A DNA stretch of 64,000 bases from Pseudomonadota bacterium. GTDB taxonomy: Bacteria > Pseudomonadota > Gammaproteobacteria > QQUJ01. Under the pieces are notes generated by a model. That model was not told the DNA's origin, ran no database searches, and saw only the letters and a list, made by a program, of their open reading frames with translations. The position numbers and the translations under genes are program-made. The stretch is from assembly GCA_008501635.1 (NCBI GenBank), contig QQUJ01000030.1:1-64000 (forward strand), given 5' to 3'. Positions 24,655-34,522 of this stretch are shown in pieces. Numbering within the stretch: position 1 is the first letter of the stretch; every line of letters begins with the position of its first letter.

Positions 24655-26364
24655 TTAGGACTCAGCCCGATTTTCGATTTTGACCCAGGAATCCCGCAGC
24701 GTGACGACGCGGTTAAACACCGGTTTTCCGCCATCGGCGTTGCTCGCGTCGCGGCAGAAGTAGCCCTCGCGTTCGAACTGGAAGACGCTGCCGCAGGGTG
24801 CTTCGGCGAGTTCTGGCTCGACCACCGCCTGATCCAGGACCTGCAGCGAATCGGGGTTGAGTGATCCCATAAAATCCTGACCTTCCGGCATATCCTCAGG
24901 ATCGGGGTTCGCGAACAAGCGCTCATAGAGGCGCACCTCCGCCTGTACTCCAGACCGTGCTGACACCCAGTGGATGACCCCCCGCACCTTGCGACCATCC
25001 GGGTTGGTGATCAGGGTAGCGGGGTCGTAGCTGCAGCGCAGTTCGTGGATCTCGCCGCCCGAGTCTTTAACCACTTCGTCGCAGCGGATCACATAGGCGT
25101 TGCGCAGCCGCACTTCGCCGCCCGTCACCAAACGTTTGTACTTATTGGGAGCCTCCTCCCGGAAATCCTCGCGATCGATATAGATCTCACGCGTGAACCG
25201 CAGCGTACGCTGCCCCATGGCCTCGTCCTTGGGATGGTTGGCGGCGATGATTTCCTCTTCGCGATCGGCAGGATAGTTCTCGATTACCACCCTGATCGGC
25301 CGCAGGACCGCCATGCGCCTTGGCGCCGAGATGTCGAGCTCTTCCCGTATGCAACTCTCAAGCAGTCCCATTTCTATGCGGTGGAACGACTTGGTAACAC
25401 CGATGCGGTTGCAGAAGTTACGGATGGCCGCTGGCGGGTATCCCCGGCGACGCATCCCGGCAAGGGTTGGCATACGTGGATCGTCCCAACCGGTGACATG
25501 CCCTTCGGAGACCAGGCGCGTCAGTTTTCGTTTGCTGAGCACGGTATGCTCCAACTCCAGGCGCGAAAACTCGAGCTGCCGCGATCGCGCCTCGATACCG
25601 CAGTGCTCCTGGAACCAGTCGTAGAGCGATCGGTGATCCTCGAACTCCAGCGTACAGAGCGAATGGGTAATACCCTCGATGGCATCCGATAGGCTGTGCG
25701 CAAAATCGTACATGGGGTAGATGCACCACGCTTGGCCGGTCTGGTGATGCACAGCGCCGTGCTTGATGCGATAGATCACCGGGTCGCGCAGATTGATATT
25801 GGGCGCAGCCATGTCGATGCGCGCGCGCAGCGTGCGTGAACCATCGGCGAATTCACCTGCGCGCATGCGCTGGAACAGATCGCGGTTTTCAGCAACCGAC
25901 CGGTTCCGGTAGGGACTCTCCCTGCCGGGCTCCTTCAATGTGCCGCGGTACTCCCGCATCTCGTCAGGCGTGAGTTCGCACACGTAGGCTTCGCCCTGAT
26001 CGATGAGGTGCATCGCAAATTCGAAAAGCCGGTCGAAATAGTCGGAGGCGTAGAACAGCTTGTCCTGCCAGTCGAATCCCAGCCAGTGCACGTCTTCGCA
26101 GATGGCGTCGACAAACTCAATGTTCTCCTTGTGCGGGTTGGTGTCATCGAAACGCAAATGACAGATAGCGCCCGGATAGTCGCGCGCGATGCCGAAGTTC
26201 AGGCAGATCGACTTGGCATGCCCGATGTGCAGATAGCCGTTCGGCTCCGGTGGAAACCGCGTCACGATGCGGTCGTGTTTTCCTGAACTCAGATCGGCAT
26301 CGATGATGTCGCGGATGAAATTCGAGGAGCCCGGTGTCTCGGTGTTGCCCATATTCAGTTTCAA
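24655..26364 (-). CDS. glnS: Glutaminyl-tRNA synthetase
   Basis: A 569-residue class I aminoacyl-tRNA synthetase that charges tRNA-Gln in the cytoplasm. The HIGH motif is in [36 protein letters not shown] follows, and the KMSKS-like loop is [11 protein letters not shown]. The anticodon-binding beta-barrels fill the C-terminal 220 residues. Length and motifs match the E. coli enzyme closely. A second in-frame ATG (MGNTETPG) lies four codons in and may be the real start. Presence of GlnRS implies direct charging of glutamine, typical of gammaproteobacteria. It is transcribed toward the tRNA pair. Confidence 0.97.
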   Translation of the reverse strand: MKLNMGNTETPGSSNFIRDIIDADLSSGKHDRIVTRFPPEPNGYLHIGHAKSICLNFGIARDYPGAICHLRFDDTNPHKENIEFVDAICEDVHWLGFDWQDKLFYASDYFDRLFEFAMHLIDQGEAYVCELTPDEMREYRGTLKEPGRESPYRNRSVAENRDLFQRMRAGEFADGSRTLRARIDMAAPNINLRDPVIYRIKHGAVHHQTGQAWCIYPMYDFAHSLSDAIEGITHSLCTLEFEDHRSLYDWFQEHCGIEARSRQLEFSRLELEHTVLSKRKLTRLVSEGHVTGWDDPRMPTLAGMRRRGYPPAAIRNFCNRIGVTKSFHRIEMGLLESCIREELDISAPRRMAVLRPIRVVIENYPADREEEIIAANHPKDEAMGQRTLRFTREIYIDREDFREEAPNKYKRLVTGGEVRLRNAYVIRCDEVVKDSGGEIHELRCSYDPATLITNPDGRKVRGVIHWVSARSGVQAEVRLYERLFANPDPEDMPEGQDFMGSLNPDSLQVLDQAVVEPELAEAPCGSVFQFEREGYFCRDASNADGGKPVFNRVVTLRDSWVKIENRAES

Positions 26365-26370
26365 TCCCCG

Positions 26371-26440
26371 GCAGGAGCGGCTTTGGCCGCGAATCGGCCA
26401 ACGGAACGCAAACCTATTCGCGGTTGAAACCGCTCCTACG
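26371..26440. repeat. Inverted REP pair between glnS and gltX
   Basis: Two REP-like palindromes face each other: CAGGAGCGGCTTTGGCCGCG (26372-26391) and CGCGGTTGAAACCGCTCCTA (26420-26439). Both match the core GTAGGAGCGGCTTCAGCCGCG of the tandem array at 33.1-33.4 kb. The opposed pair resembles a BIME and may protect or end transcripts of gltX. Confidence 0.8.
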
Positions 26441-26454
26441 CAAAATCGTGATGG

Positions 26455-27873
26455 TTATTCCGCTGCCGTGGCGTGTTCTTCAATAAACGCCAAGGCCTTG
26501 TCAAGGCGACGCAGCGTCGCCTCTTTGCCTACCAGCCAGAGCGTCACGTCGATCCCCGGCGACGCGGCGCGCCCGACTACGGCCACCCGCAGCGGTTGCG
26601 CCACTTTGCCCATGTTGAGGCCAAGCGACTCGGCCACTGCATTCACGCAATCGTGCAGCACCTCCGCTTGCCAGTCCGGCAGCCCTGCCAACGCCTCGCG
26701 CATCTTGCTCAACGGCGCCAGCGCCACGGGCCGCAGATGCTTTTTGGCCGCCTGTGGCTCGAATTCATCGAAATCGCGATAGATGAACGCGCTGATCTCG
26801 GCCATCTCGACCAGCGTTTTGGCCCGCCCCTGCTGCGCCTTCACCACCTCGACCAGATCCGGTCCCTGTGCCGGATCGATGCCGAGATTCCCCAAGTGCC
26901 AGCTCAGCTGGTGTGCAATGTAAGCGGGGTCGGCATTGGTGATGTGATGCTGATTGAGCCACAGCAGTTTGTCGCGATTGAACGCAGCGTTCGCCCGGTT
27001 GACATTGCTGATATCGAACAACTGGGTCATCTCGTCGATGGTAAAGATCTCCTGATCGCCGTGTGACCAACCCAGTCGCACGAGGTAATTAAGGAGCGCC
27101 TCCGGCAACAACCCATCTGCGCGGAACTGCATGACACTCACAGTGCCGTGACGCTTCGAAAGCTTTTCACCGTCTGGTCCCAGTATCAGCGGCAGGTGCC
27201 CGTAAAGCGGCGCCGTTCCACCCAGCGCCTCGATGATGTTGATCTGCCGCGGCGTGTTGTTGATGTGGTCGGCGCCACGAATGACATGGGTGATCGCCAT
27301 GTCGAGATCGTCAACCACCACCGTCAGATTGTAGGTCGGCGTCCCATCCGAGCGGGCGATGATCAGATCATCCATTTCATCGTTACGAAAGACGATGCGC
27401 CCCTGCACCAGATCGTCGACCACTACCTCGCCACCCACGGGATTGCGAAAACGAATCACGTAGGGCTCGTCCTCGGGCTGGTCCCTGCGCGTTTTACACA
27501 ATCCGTCATAGCGCGGCTTGATCTTCCTGGCCATCTGCTCTTCGCGCAGGGCCTCCAGGCGCTCCCGCGAACAGTAGCAGCGATAGGCCTTGCCCTCGGC
27601 CAGCAGTTGCCCGATCACCGCGCCGTAGCGATCGAAACGCTTGGTCTGAAAGAAGGGCCCCTCGTCATACGAGAGCCCCAACCAGGTCATCCCTTCCAGG
27701 ATGGCATTGACCGACTCGGCCGTGGAGCGCTCCAGATCAGTGTCCTCGACGCGCAGGACAAAGGTGCCACCGTGCCGGCGCGCATAGAGCCAGGAGAAGA
27801 GTGCGGTGTGTGCACCTCCTACGTGCAGATAGCCGGTTGGGCTGGGTGCGAATCGGGTACGGATCGTTGTCAT
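26455..27873 (-). CDS. gltX: Glutamyl-tRNA synthetase
   Basis: A 472-residue class I synthetase that charges tRNA-Glu. The start at 27873 gives [20 protein letters not shown], the family N-terminus with the HIGH-equivalent HVGG; an upstream in-frame ATG would add 35 non-conserved residues. The zinc region includes [14 protein letters not shown], and the KMSKS-like loop is [13 protein letters not shown]. The C-terminal anticodon-binding domain is complete. It lies upstream of glnS with about 90 bases and a REP pair between. Confidence 0.97.
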   Translation of the reverse strand: MTTIRTRFAPSPTGYLHVGGAHTALFSWLYARRHGGTFVLRVEDTDLERSTAESVNAILEGMTWLGLSYDEGPFFQTKRFDRYGAVIGQLLAEGKAYRCYCSRERLEALREEQMARKIKPRYDGLCKTRRDQPEDEPYVIRFRNPVGGEVVVDDLVQGRIVFRNDEMDDLIIARSDGTPTYNLTVVVDDLDMAITHVIRGADHINNTPRQINIIEALGGTAPLYGHLPLILGPDGEKLSKRHGTVSVMQFRADGLLPEALLNYLVRLGWSHGDQEIFTIDEMTQLFDISNVNRANAAFNRDKLLWLNQHHITNADPAYIAHQLSWHLGNLGIDPAQGPDLVEVVKAQQGRAKTLVEMAEISAFIYRDFDEFEPQAAKKHLRPVALAPLSKMREALAGLPDWQAEVLHDCVNAVAESLGLNMGKVAQPLRVAVVGRAASPGIDVTLWLVGKEATLRRLDKALAFIEEHATAAE

Positions 27874-27989
27874 CGAGGTAAACCGCAATGTGGGGCCAGG
27901 GAAAGGGGCGTATTGTAACAACGCCACCCTCACTCTGCCTTGCAAATTGACGCGTTTTCGACCCCTGTATATACTCACCCGCCTCTTTC

Positions 27990-28064
27990 GGGCGGTTAGC
28001 TCAGCGGGAGAGCACTGCCTTCACACGGCAGGGGTCACTGGTTCAATCCCAGTACCGCCCACCA
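27990..28064 (+). tRNA. tRNA-Val (CAC)
   Basis: The 75-nt gene starts GGGCGGTTAGCTCAGCGGG and ends ACCGCCC, discriminator A and encoded CCA. The anticodon stem CTGCC/GGCAG frames TTCACAC, giving anticodon CAC. It is divergent from gltX. Confidence 0.95.
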
Positions 28065-28078
28065 TACCATCCCCCTTT

Positions 28079-28111
28079 AAAGACCGGTTTGCATCGGTCT
28101 TTTTCGTTTTT
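28079..28111 (+). terminator. Rho-independent terminator after tRNA-Val
   Basis: AAAGACCG (28079-28086) and CGGTCTTT (28095-28102) form a perfect 8-bp stem around an 8-base loop, followed by a T-rich run (TTCGTTTTT). It lies 15 bases after the tRNA. Confidence 0.88.
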
Positions 28112-28197
28112 GATTCAGCTCAATGGTTTTGACACGGTGTTCTCGTTAGCATGCTGATGCAAAGGATGCCCTCCCCGGCTCCGTTTCTGGCTGCAAC

Positions 28198-30936
28198 ATG
28201 GCGATCGACACCGAAATAGACAATCCTAACAATTGGCACACCTTGAGTGCGCAGAATGCGCTCGCGGGTGTCGACAGCAGTACCGAAGGATTGTGCGATA
28301 CGCAGGTCGCCGAGCGCCGGCGGCGCTACGGATTCAATCGGCTGCGACCGCCAAAGAAAAGCGGGCCGCTGGCTCGCTTCCTGTTTCAGTTCCACAACGT
28401 TTTGATCTATGTCCTGCTCGCCGCGGCAGCAATGACGGCCTTTCTCGCGCATTGGGTCGATACCGGCGTCATCCTCGCCGTGGTTGTCCTCAACGCCCTG
28501 ATTGGTTTCATTCAGGAAGGCAAGGCGGAAAAGGCCCTGGACGCCATCCGCGGCATGCTCTCGCAACAGGCTTCGGTGCGGCGCAACGGCCACCAGACTC
28601 TGGTGGACGCCGCGGAGCTCGTGCCTGGCGATATCGTCTTCGTTCAGTCGGGCGACAAGGTACCGGCGGACCTGCGGCTCATCCATACAAGGGAGCTGCA
28701 GATCGAAGAGGCCATGCTGACCGGCGAGTCGGTGCCCGCGGAAAAATCGACCGCGGCCGTCGCGGAGGATGCACCGCTGGGCGATCGCGAAGGGATGGTG
28801 TACTCGGGTACCCTGGTGACCTACGGGCAGGGCACCGGGGTTGTGGTCGCCATCGGCGATGCCACCGAAATAGGCCGCATCAGCACCCTGCTGCGCGATG
28901 TTCAGACGCTCACCACGCCCCTGCTACGCAAGATGGCGGGATTCGCCCGCTGGTTGACCGGCGCCATCCTGGTTATAGCCGCGCTGACTTTTTTCTTCGG
29001 TATCTGGGTCCGTGATTACAGCACCACCGAGATGTTCCTGGCCGGGGTAGGACTGGCCGTGGCAGCGATTCCCGAGGGATTGCCCGCCATCATGACCATT
29101 ACGCTGGCCATTGGCGTTCAGCGCATGGCCCGGCGCAATGCCATCATTCGTCGCCTGCCCGCAGTCGAGACGCTGGGGGCTGTCACCACCATCTGCTCCG
29201 ACAAGACCGGCACCCTCACCCGCAACGAAATGACCGCCACCGCGGTTGTCACCGCCACCGGCATGTTCGAGGTGAACGGTAGTGGTTACGACCCCCATGG
29301 CTGCTTTGTGCTGGATAACCGGGAGGTCGAGTTATCCGACTACCCCATACTCCGTGAGCTCGCGCGCGCCTCAGCGCTCTGCAACGACGCCCGTCTCAGC
29401 CAGCGCGATGGGCAATGGCTGCTGGAGGGTGATCCGACCGAGGGTGCGCTGCTCACATTGGGGATGAAAGCGGGACTGGATCTCGACTTCCAACAGGAGG
29501 AGTGGCCGCGCACCGATATCATTCCCTTCGAATCGCAGCACCGCTTCATGGCCACCCTCCACCACGATCACGCCGGTCACGGATTCGCCTATGTCAAGGG
29601 AGCACCCGAACGCCTGTTGGAGATGTGTGACCATCAGCGGATGCGCGGTGAGGACCTCCCGCTGGATCTCACGTATTGGCACGTGCAGATGAATCGCATG
29701 GCACAGAAAGGACAACGCCTGCTCGCCATCGCCTGGAAAGCGACCATGGATGATCGTCGTGCTCTCGCCTTTGGCGATGTCGAGACCGGCCTGACGCTGA
29801 TTGGCCTCGTCGGCATCATGGACCCGCCGCGCGAAGAGGCCATCCAGGCGGTGCGGCTGTGCCAGTCCGCCGGTATCCAGGTCAAGATGATCACGGGTGA
29901 CCATGCCGTCACCGCGACGGCCATCGGCTTGCAGATGGGCATTGGCGACGGTACCCGCGTCGTTACCGGACCCGAACTGGATGCCATGGACGACAGCACC
30001 TTGCGCGATGCCGTGCTCGGGACCGATGTCTTCGCCCGTACCAGCCCGGAGCACAAATTGCGCCTGGTCCAGGCGCTGCAGGCTGCCGATCAGGTGGTGG
30101 CCATGACCGGCGACGGGGTCAACGACGCGCCTGCGCTGAAACGCGCCGATGTCGGCATCGCCATGGGCCGCAAAGGCACCGAGGTGGCCAAGGAGGCGGC
30201 CGAAATGGTGCTGGCCGACGATAACTTTGCCTCCATCGCCCACGCCGTCGAAGAGGGGCGCACCGTCTTCGACAACCTGAAAAAGGCCATCATCTTCATC
30301 CTCCCCACCAACGGCGGGGAGGCACTGGCGGTGATCGCTGCCATCCTGTTCGGCATGCAGTTGCCTATCACCCCGGTGCAGATCCTGTGGGTCAACATGA
30401 TCACCGCGGTCACCCTGGCGCTGGCACTGGCGTTCGAACCCGCGGAGGCCCGGGTCATGGCCCGCCCGCCACGCGATCCTGGAGAACCGCTGCTGTCGCG
30501 GCTGCTGGTCTGGCGCATCGTGTTCGTGTCGCTGATCCTGGTAACCGGCACCTTCGGACTCTTCGTGTGGGACATCACGCGCGGCGGCGAGCTCGCCCAC
30601 GCCCGAACCGTCGCCGTCAACACCTTGGTGATGTATGAGATCTTCTACCTCTTCAACTCCCGTTATCTCACGGCGTCGGTGCTCAACCGTAATGGACTGG
30701 TCGGCAACCGCTGGGCGCTGGTCGCGATCGGAGTGTTGCTCGTTTTTCAGCTCGCTTTCACCTATTTCGGCCCGCTGCAGAAGCTGTTCGACACCCGCGC
30801 CCTGGAAGCTCAGCAATGGGGGATCATCATTCTTGTGGCCTCATCGGTCTTATTCCTGGTCGAAATTGAAAAGGCGCTGATCCGGAAGCGAAACGCCCCA
30901 TCCACCCCTCATCGGCCCACCCCAGGACATCTTTGA
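28198..30936 (+). CDS. P2-type cation-transporting ATPase (Ca2+/Mn2+-like)
   Basis: A 912-residue P-type ATPase of the inner membrane. The N-terminal cation-ATPase domain is followed by the TGES phosphatase motif near 175, the transport-site helix PEGLPAIMT in helix 4, the phosphorylated Asp335 in CSDKTGTLT, KGAPE in the nucleotide domain and MTGDGVNDAP near 636. The C-terminus has six further helices. The PEGLP segment and the C-terminal cation-ATPase domain place it with the P2A/P2B pumps rather than heavy-metal P1B pumps. No CPC or metal-binding N-terminal domain is present. The exact ion is uncertain. The following gene starts directly at its stop codon, so they are co-translated. Confidence 0.9.
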   Translation: MAIDTEIDNPNNWHTLSAQNALAGVDSSTEGLCDTQVAERRRRYGFNRLRPPKKSGPLARFLFQFHNVLIYVLLAAAAMTAFLAHWVDTGVILAVVVLNALIGFIQEGKAEKALDAIRGMLSQQASVRRNGHQTLVDAAELVPGDIVFVQSGDKVPADLRLIHTRELQIEEAMLTGESVPAEKSTAAVAEDAPLGDREGMVYSGTLVTYGQGTGVVVAIGDATEIGRISTLLRDVQTLTTPLLRKMAGFARWLTGAILVIAALTFFFGIWVRDYSTTEMFLAGVGLAVAAIPEGLPAIMTITLAIGVQRMARRNAIIRRLPAVETLGAVTTICSDKTGTLTRNEMTATAVVTATGMFEVNGSGYDPHGCFVLDNREVELSDYPILRELARASALCNDARLSQRDGQWLLEGDPTEGALLTLGMKAGLDLDFQQEEWPRTDIIPFESQHRFMATLHHDHAGHGFAYVKGAPERLLEMCDHQRMRGEDLPLDLTYWHVQMNRMAQKGQRLLAIAWKATMDDRRALAFGDVETGLTLIGLVGIMDPPREEAIQAVRLCQSAGIQVKMITGDHAVTATAIGLQMGIGDGTRVVTGPELDAMDDSTLRDAVLGTDVFARTSPEHKLRLVQALQAADQVVAMTGDGVNDAPALKRADVGIAMGRKGTEVAKEAAEMVLADDNFASIAHAVEEGRTVFDNLKKAIIFILPTNGGEALAVIAAILFGMQLPITPVQILWVNMITAVTLALALAFEPAEARVMARPPRDPGEPLLSRLLVWRIVFVSLILVTGTFGLFVWDITRGGELAHARTVAVNTLVMYEIFYLFNSRYLTASVLNRNGLVGNRWALVAIGVLLVFQLAFTYFGPLQKLFDTRALEAQQWGIIILVASSVLFLVEIEKALIRKRNAPSTPHRPTPGHL

Positions 30937-32331
30937 ATGGCAACTCTGAGTTTTCACGGCGCGGCACAACAGGTCACCGGCTCCTGCTATCTCATCGACA
31001 CCGGCAACCACCGTGTGCTGTTGGAATGCGGCATGGTGCAAGGCGAACCGGAGGACAACGCGGCACCGACTTTCCCATTCGATCCGCGCGAAATCGATGC
31101 GGTCGTGCTCTCCCATGCGCACCTCGACCACTCGGGGCGCATCCCGGCGCTGGTGCGCAACGGCTTCTCCGGCCCCATCTATTTGACCCGCGCCAGTTAT
31201 GCCTTGATCGAATTGCTGCACAAGGATGCCGCCCACCTGGAGCTGAAAGACACCGAATGGGAGAATCGCCGTCGCCAACGCTCGGGCAAGCCCCCCATCG
31301 AACCGCTGTTCACACTCGACGATGTGGAGACGGCGTTGGAGTTGCGCTCCCCGCAACGCTACGGCGAACGCTTCGAGGTGGTGCCCGGAATCGAGTGCTG
31401 TTTTCGCGATGCCGGCCACATCCTCGGTTCGGCGATCGTCGAGTTGTGGATCGCGATCGAAAATGAGACCCGCAAGCTGGTGTTTTCGGGGGATCTTGGC
31501 AACCAATGCTCACCGCTGATGCACGATCCCGAGGTGGTCGAAGATGCCGATCTATTGCTGATCGAATCCACCTACGGAGACCGCGATCACCGCCCGCACG
31601 ATGAAACCCTCGAAGAGTTTCAGGCCGCCCTGGCCGCCGCGGCGCAGAGCGGTGGCAACGTCCTGATCCCCTCTTTCGCGGTTGGCCGCACGCAGGATCT
31701 CATCTACTACCTGGGCGACCTTCACCGTGAAGGTCGGCTCGCCCAGCAGGCGGTTTTCCTCGACAGCCCGATGGCCATCGAGGCCAGTACCATTTACACC
31801 CGCTTCACCAAGCTCTTCAACAGCGATGACCCCGAGTTTCGTGAAGCCATGCACCACGACTGGAGCCAGTGGCTGCCCATCCTCCAATACAGCCGTACCG
31901 CCGAGCAATCCATGGCGTTGAACCAGATCAAGGGTGGCGCCATCATCATCGCCGGTAGCGGCATGTGCACGGGTGGCCGCATTCGCCATCATCTGAAACA
32001 CAACCTGTGGCGGCGCGACGCCCATGTGGTGATCGTCGGTTATCAGGCCCGCGGCACTCCCGGTCGGGCCCTTATCGACGGTGCCGAAAAATTGAAACTG
32101 CTGGGCGAGGAGATCGCAGTGCGCGCCACCATCCATACCCTGGGCGGCTTCTCCGCCCACGCCGGGCAGTCGCAGCTGCTGGAGTGGGCCGGCCACTTCA
32201 AAGAGTCGAGACCCCGACTCTTTCTGGTGCACGGCGAAAACGAGAAGATGCTGATCCTGCAGCGTGCCTTCCTCGACCGTCACGGCTGGAATGCGGCGAT
32301 TCCCACTCGGGGCGAGACCATCACCCTTTGA
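30937..32331 (+). CDS. MBL-fold/beta-CASP metallo-hydrolase (RNA-processing type)
   Basis: A 464-residue metallo-beta-lactamase-fold protein with a beta-CASP insertion. The metal site is HAHLDHSGRIP, with further ligands in RDAGHILGSA and VFSGDLG. ESTYGDRDH starts the beta-CASP region, and the C-terminal RMMBL motif is TLGGFSAHAGQSQLLEW. Relatives (CPSF-73, TTHA0252) are RNA endo- or exonucleases, but activity of bacterial homologues of this subgroup is often unproven. Its ATG follows the ATPase stop with no gap, and its stop overlaps the next start by one base. The coupling to an ion pump is odd. Confidence 0.88.
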   Translation: MATLSFHGAAQQVTGSCYLIDTGNHRVLLECGMVQGEPEDNAAPTFPFDPREIDAVVLSHAHLDHSGRIPALVRNGFSGPIYLTRASYALIELLHKDAAHLELKDTEWENRRRQRSGKPPIEPLFTLDDVETALELRSPQRYGERFEVVPGIECCFRDAGHILGSAIVELWIAIENETRKLVFSGDLGNQCSPLMHDPEVVEDADLLLIESTYGDRDHRPHDETLEEFQAALAAAAQSGGNVLIPSFAVGRTQDLIYYLGDLHREGRLAQQAVFLDSPMAIEASTIYTRFTKLFNSDDPEFREAMHHDWSQWLPILQYSRTAEQSMALNQIKGGAIIIAGSGMCTGGRIRHHLKHNLWRRDAHVVIVGYQARGTPGRALIDGAEKLKLLGEEIAVRATIHTLGGFSAHAGQSQLLEWAGHFKESRPRLFLVHGENEKMLILQRAFLDRHGWNAAIPTRGETITL

Positions 32332-33074
32332 TGCGTGTCATCTCGCTGGTCCCCTCCTGGACCGAGACGCTCATCGCCTGCGGTATCGAGGTGGTCGGGC
32401 GTACCCGTTACTGCATTCATCCCGCCGCAGCCGTATCCGGCATCCCGGTGCTCGGCGGCACCAAGCAGCTCGACTGGTCGCGGTGGCGGCACCTGCGGGC
32501 AGACCTGGTGGTGATGGATCGCGAAGAGAATACCCAGACGATAGCCGATGAATGCCCATTTCCCGTCTTCCCCACCCATATCCGGGCCGTGGACGACGTT
32601 TCGGCGACCTGTGCTGCGCTGGCTGAGCGGCTTGAGAACGTCGAGCTGCGGACGATCGGTGAGCGCTGGCGGCGCATCGTCGGCAGAGCCCCAGTTCCCA
32701 GAGCACTGAGTCAACTGCCCGGTGTTGTCGACTGGTGGCGTCGCCCCAAGGTCGAGCCCCGGCAGTGCATCTACCTCATCTGGCGCAAGCCCTGGATGAG
32801 CATCGGTCACGATACCTTCATCGCCTCCATGCTCACGCACCTCGGTTGCGGATGGGCGCTGCCACGCTACAGCGAACCCTACCCGGTTATCGAATTACCG
32901 CAACCCGGCGATCCACAGCCGCTGCTGCTCTTCTCCACCGAGCCCTATCCCTTCGAACGGTACAGGGCAGAACTACTCAAGCTGCCCTTTCCCATGGCAC
33001 TCGTGGACGGTGAAGCTTTCAGCTGGTTCGGCATCCGGTCGCTGGCGTTTCTGGAACGTCAACGCGAGGTCTGA
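32331..33074 (+). CDS. Helical-backbone metal-receptor (BtuF-like) protein without signal peptide
   Basis: A 247-residue protein starting MRVISLVPSWTETLIACG, the first strand and helix of the vitamin-B12/siderophore binding-protein fold. RADLVVMDREENTQTIADE, IYLIWRKPWMSIGHDTFIASML and a closing FERYRAELLKLPFPMALVDGEAFSWFG follow. There is no signal peptide, so the protein is cytoplasmic, unlike transporter-bound BtuF. Such free homologues are widespread, often called cobalamin-binding protein, with no settled function. The start overlaps the preceding stop as TGATG, indicating coupling to the MBL gene. Confidence 0.78.
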   Translation: MRVISLVPSWTETLIACGIEVVGRTRYCIHPAAAVSGIPVLGGTKQLDWSRWRHLRADLVVMDREENTQTIADECPFPVFPTHIRAVDDVSATCAALAERLENVELRTIGERWRRIVGRAPVPRALSQLPGVVDWWRRPKVEPRQCIYLIWRKPWMSIGHDTFIASMLTHLGCGWALPRYSEPYPVIELPQPGDPQPLLLFSTEPYPFERYRAELLKLPFPMALVDGEAFSWFGIRSLAFLERQREV

Positions 33075-33591
33075 TGCCAGGCGTTGCGGGCCACCGACCC
33101 GTTTCGCGGCTGAAGCCGCTCCTACAATACCGGCTCGGGGCACCGTCGTTTCGCGGCTGAAGCCGCTCCTGCAACACCGGCTTGGGGCACCGTCGTTTCG
33201 CGGCTGAGGCCGCTCCTGCAACACCGGCTCGGGGCACCGTCGTTTCGCGGCTGAAGCCGCTCCTGCAACACCGGCTCGGGGCACCGTCGTTTCGCGGCTG
33301 AAGCCGCTCCTGCAACACCGGCTCGGGGCACCGTCGTTTCGCGGCTGAAGCCGCTCCTACAATACCGGCTTGGGTCACCGTCGTTTCGCGGCTGAAGCCG
33401 CTCCTACAATACTGGCTTGGGGCACCGTAGGAGCGAATTCATTCGCGATCACCCCTTAAGGTCTCACCGCCCGACCCGGTCTCCGGATTCGCCAGACCAT
33501 TTCGCACAATCACTTCAGCCGCCGTTCAGCTTCGCTCCCCTACTCTGTACCCAACCCAAGGCAACCCGCCCTATTCAGAGGGAGCACCACC
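33075..33591. other. Intergenic region with REP array and leader of the glycine-zipper gene
   Basis: This 517-base gap is mostly the REP array. Immediately after it, 33427-33448 carries a second type of REP (GTAGGAGCGAATTCATTCGC) in the opposite orientation. The remaining 140 bases lead to a GAGGGAG ribosome-binding site at 33579-33585. Confidence 0.7.
33101..33429. repeat. Tandem array of seven 47-bp REP units
   Basis: Seven direct copies start at 33101, 33148, 33195, 33242, 33289, 33336 and 33383. Each unit is a palindrome (GTTTCGCGGCTGAAGCCGCT followed by CCTAC or CCTGC) plus a conserved linker (ACCGGCTCGGGGCACCGTC). Copies differ at only a few positions, so the array expanded recently. 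The core is the Pseudomonas/Xanthomonas type of REP. It follows the B12-binding-like gene and precedes a plus-strand gene, where hairpins may stabilise or end the transcript. Confidence 0.92.
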
Positions 33592-34134
33592 ATGAAGACC
33601 CAGAACAAATTACTGATTGCCACCTTGACCGCCACTGTCTTTGCCGGCAGCGCCTACGCCGGTGGCCACAACGCGGGTCGCCACACCTATCGCGACTCCG
33701 CCAAAGTCATCGATGTGACGCCCATTTACCGCCAGATCGAGGTTTCCACACCGCGCGAGGAGTGCTGGCAGGAACAGGTGACCTACGAGGCGCCTGCCGG
33801 TCGCAGTTCGGCGACTCCGGTTATCCTCGGCAGCATCATTGGTGGCGTGATCGGCAATCAGATCGGCGATGGTCGGGGCCGCAAGATCGCCACTGTCGCG
33901 GGCACCCTGCTAGGGGCTTCGATCGGTGCCGACAACGCACACGCCAACACCCGTTACGCGCCAACGACCGCTACCGAGCAGCGCTGCCGCGTGGTGCAGG
34001 AGAGCTACACGGAACAACGCACGATTGGCTATCGGGTCAAGTACCGCTATCGCGGTGAAATCTTCGAGACCCGCATGGATCGCGATCCGGGCGACCGTAT
34101 CCCGGTGGCGGTCACGGTCACTCCGGTCTTCTGA
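33592..34134 (+). CDS. Glycine-zipper 2TM-domain envelope protein
   Basis: A 180-residue exported protein. The signal peptide is MKTQNKLLIATLTATVFAGSAYA. The glycine-zipper (Rick_17kDa_Anti-like) segment is PVILGSIIGGVIGNQIGDGR followed by KIATVAGTLLGASIGAD, at about residues 78-118. Conserved Cys and Tyr pairs flank it (EECWQEQVTYE, EQRCRVVQESYTEQRTIGY). Similar proteins sit in the outer membrane or periplasm and have been linked to envelope integrity. A GAGGGAG ribosome-binding site supports the start. It stands alone. Confidence 0.82.
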   Translation: MKTQNKLLIATLTATVFAGSAYAGGHNAGRHTYRDSAKVIDVTPIYRQIEVSTPREECWQEQVTYEAPAGRSSATPVILGSIIGGVIGNQIGDGRGRKIATVAGTLLGASIGADNAHANTRYAPTTATEQRCRVVQESYTEQRTIGYRVKYRYRGEIFETRMDRDPGDRIPVAVTVTPVF

Positions 34135-34232
34135 GTATGCCGGGTTTCCGCCTTGCGCATGGGTGGCGGTATCATGCCCCAAAGCGTGCGGCGGGCATGA
34201 CCGCCGCCCGCGAGCGACAGTGGGGGATCCGT

Positions 34233-34502
34233 ATGTCGAAATCAGTACCTAGCCTGTTGTTGGCAGCGTTGATCGCCCTCACCGGCGTCACCGCCGATGA
34301 GGCCACTGCAGCCAAAAAGCGTCGTTCCGCGGAGATGAGTGCGTCGGAGGCGGCCGCCGAAGTACAACGCCGCACCGGCGGGCAGGCCCTGGGTGTCGAG
34401 GAAGAGAACCAGGACGGTCGCAAGGTGTTTCGCGTCCGTGTTTTGACTCCCGACGGTCGGGTACGCGAAATCGCGGTCGATCCCCGATCCCGCGACAACT
34501 GA
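34233..34502 (+). CDS. Small exported PepSY-domain protein
   Basis: An 89-residue protein whose start at 34233 has GGGGGAT upstream. The signal peptide is KSVPSLLLAALIALTGVTADEATA. The mature part (MSASEAAAEVQRRTGGQALGVEEENQDGRKVFRVRVLTPDGRVREIAVD) has the helix-strand-strand layout of PepSY. Small PepSY proteins often precede PhoP/PhoQ-like pairs and may be sensed by or feed the kinase. Here the response regulator starts 20 bases downstream. Confidence 0.8.
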   Translation: MSKSVPSLLLAALIALTGVTADEATAAKKRRSAEMSASEAAAEVQRRTGGQALGVEEENQDGRKVFRVRVLTPDGRVREIAVDPRSRDN

Positions 34503-34522
34503 TACCCGGCCTATCCATTGCC

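Noticed and set aside
27990-28111. Integration site of a genomic island at tRNA-Val
   Set aside because: No integrase gene or duplicated tRNA 3' end was found nearby.
29371-30816. Minus-strand 481-residue open frame within the P-type ATPase
   Set aside because: Antisense shadow with low-complexity His/Gln/Asp composition.
33019-33378. Repeat protein encoded on the minus strand (AGVAGAASAAKRR repeats)
   Set aside because: It is translation of the REP array; 47 is not a multiple of three, so every frame shows the same pattern.
33101-33429. Possible CRISPR array
   Set aside because: The units repeat in full, linker included; there are no unique spacers and the repeat is a REP palindrome.
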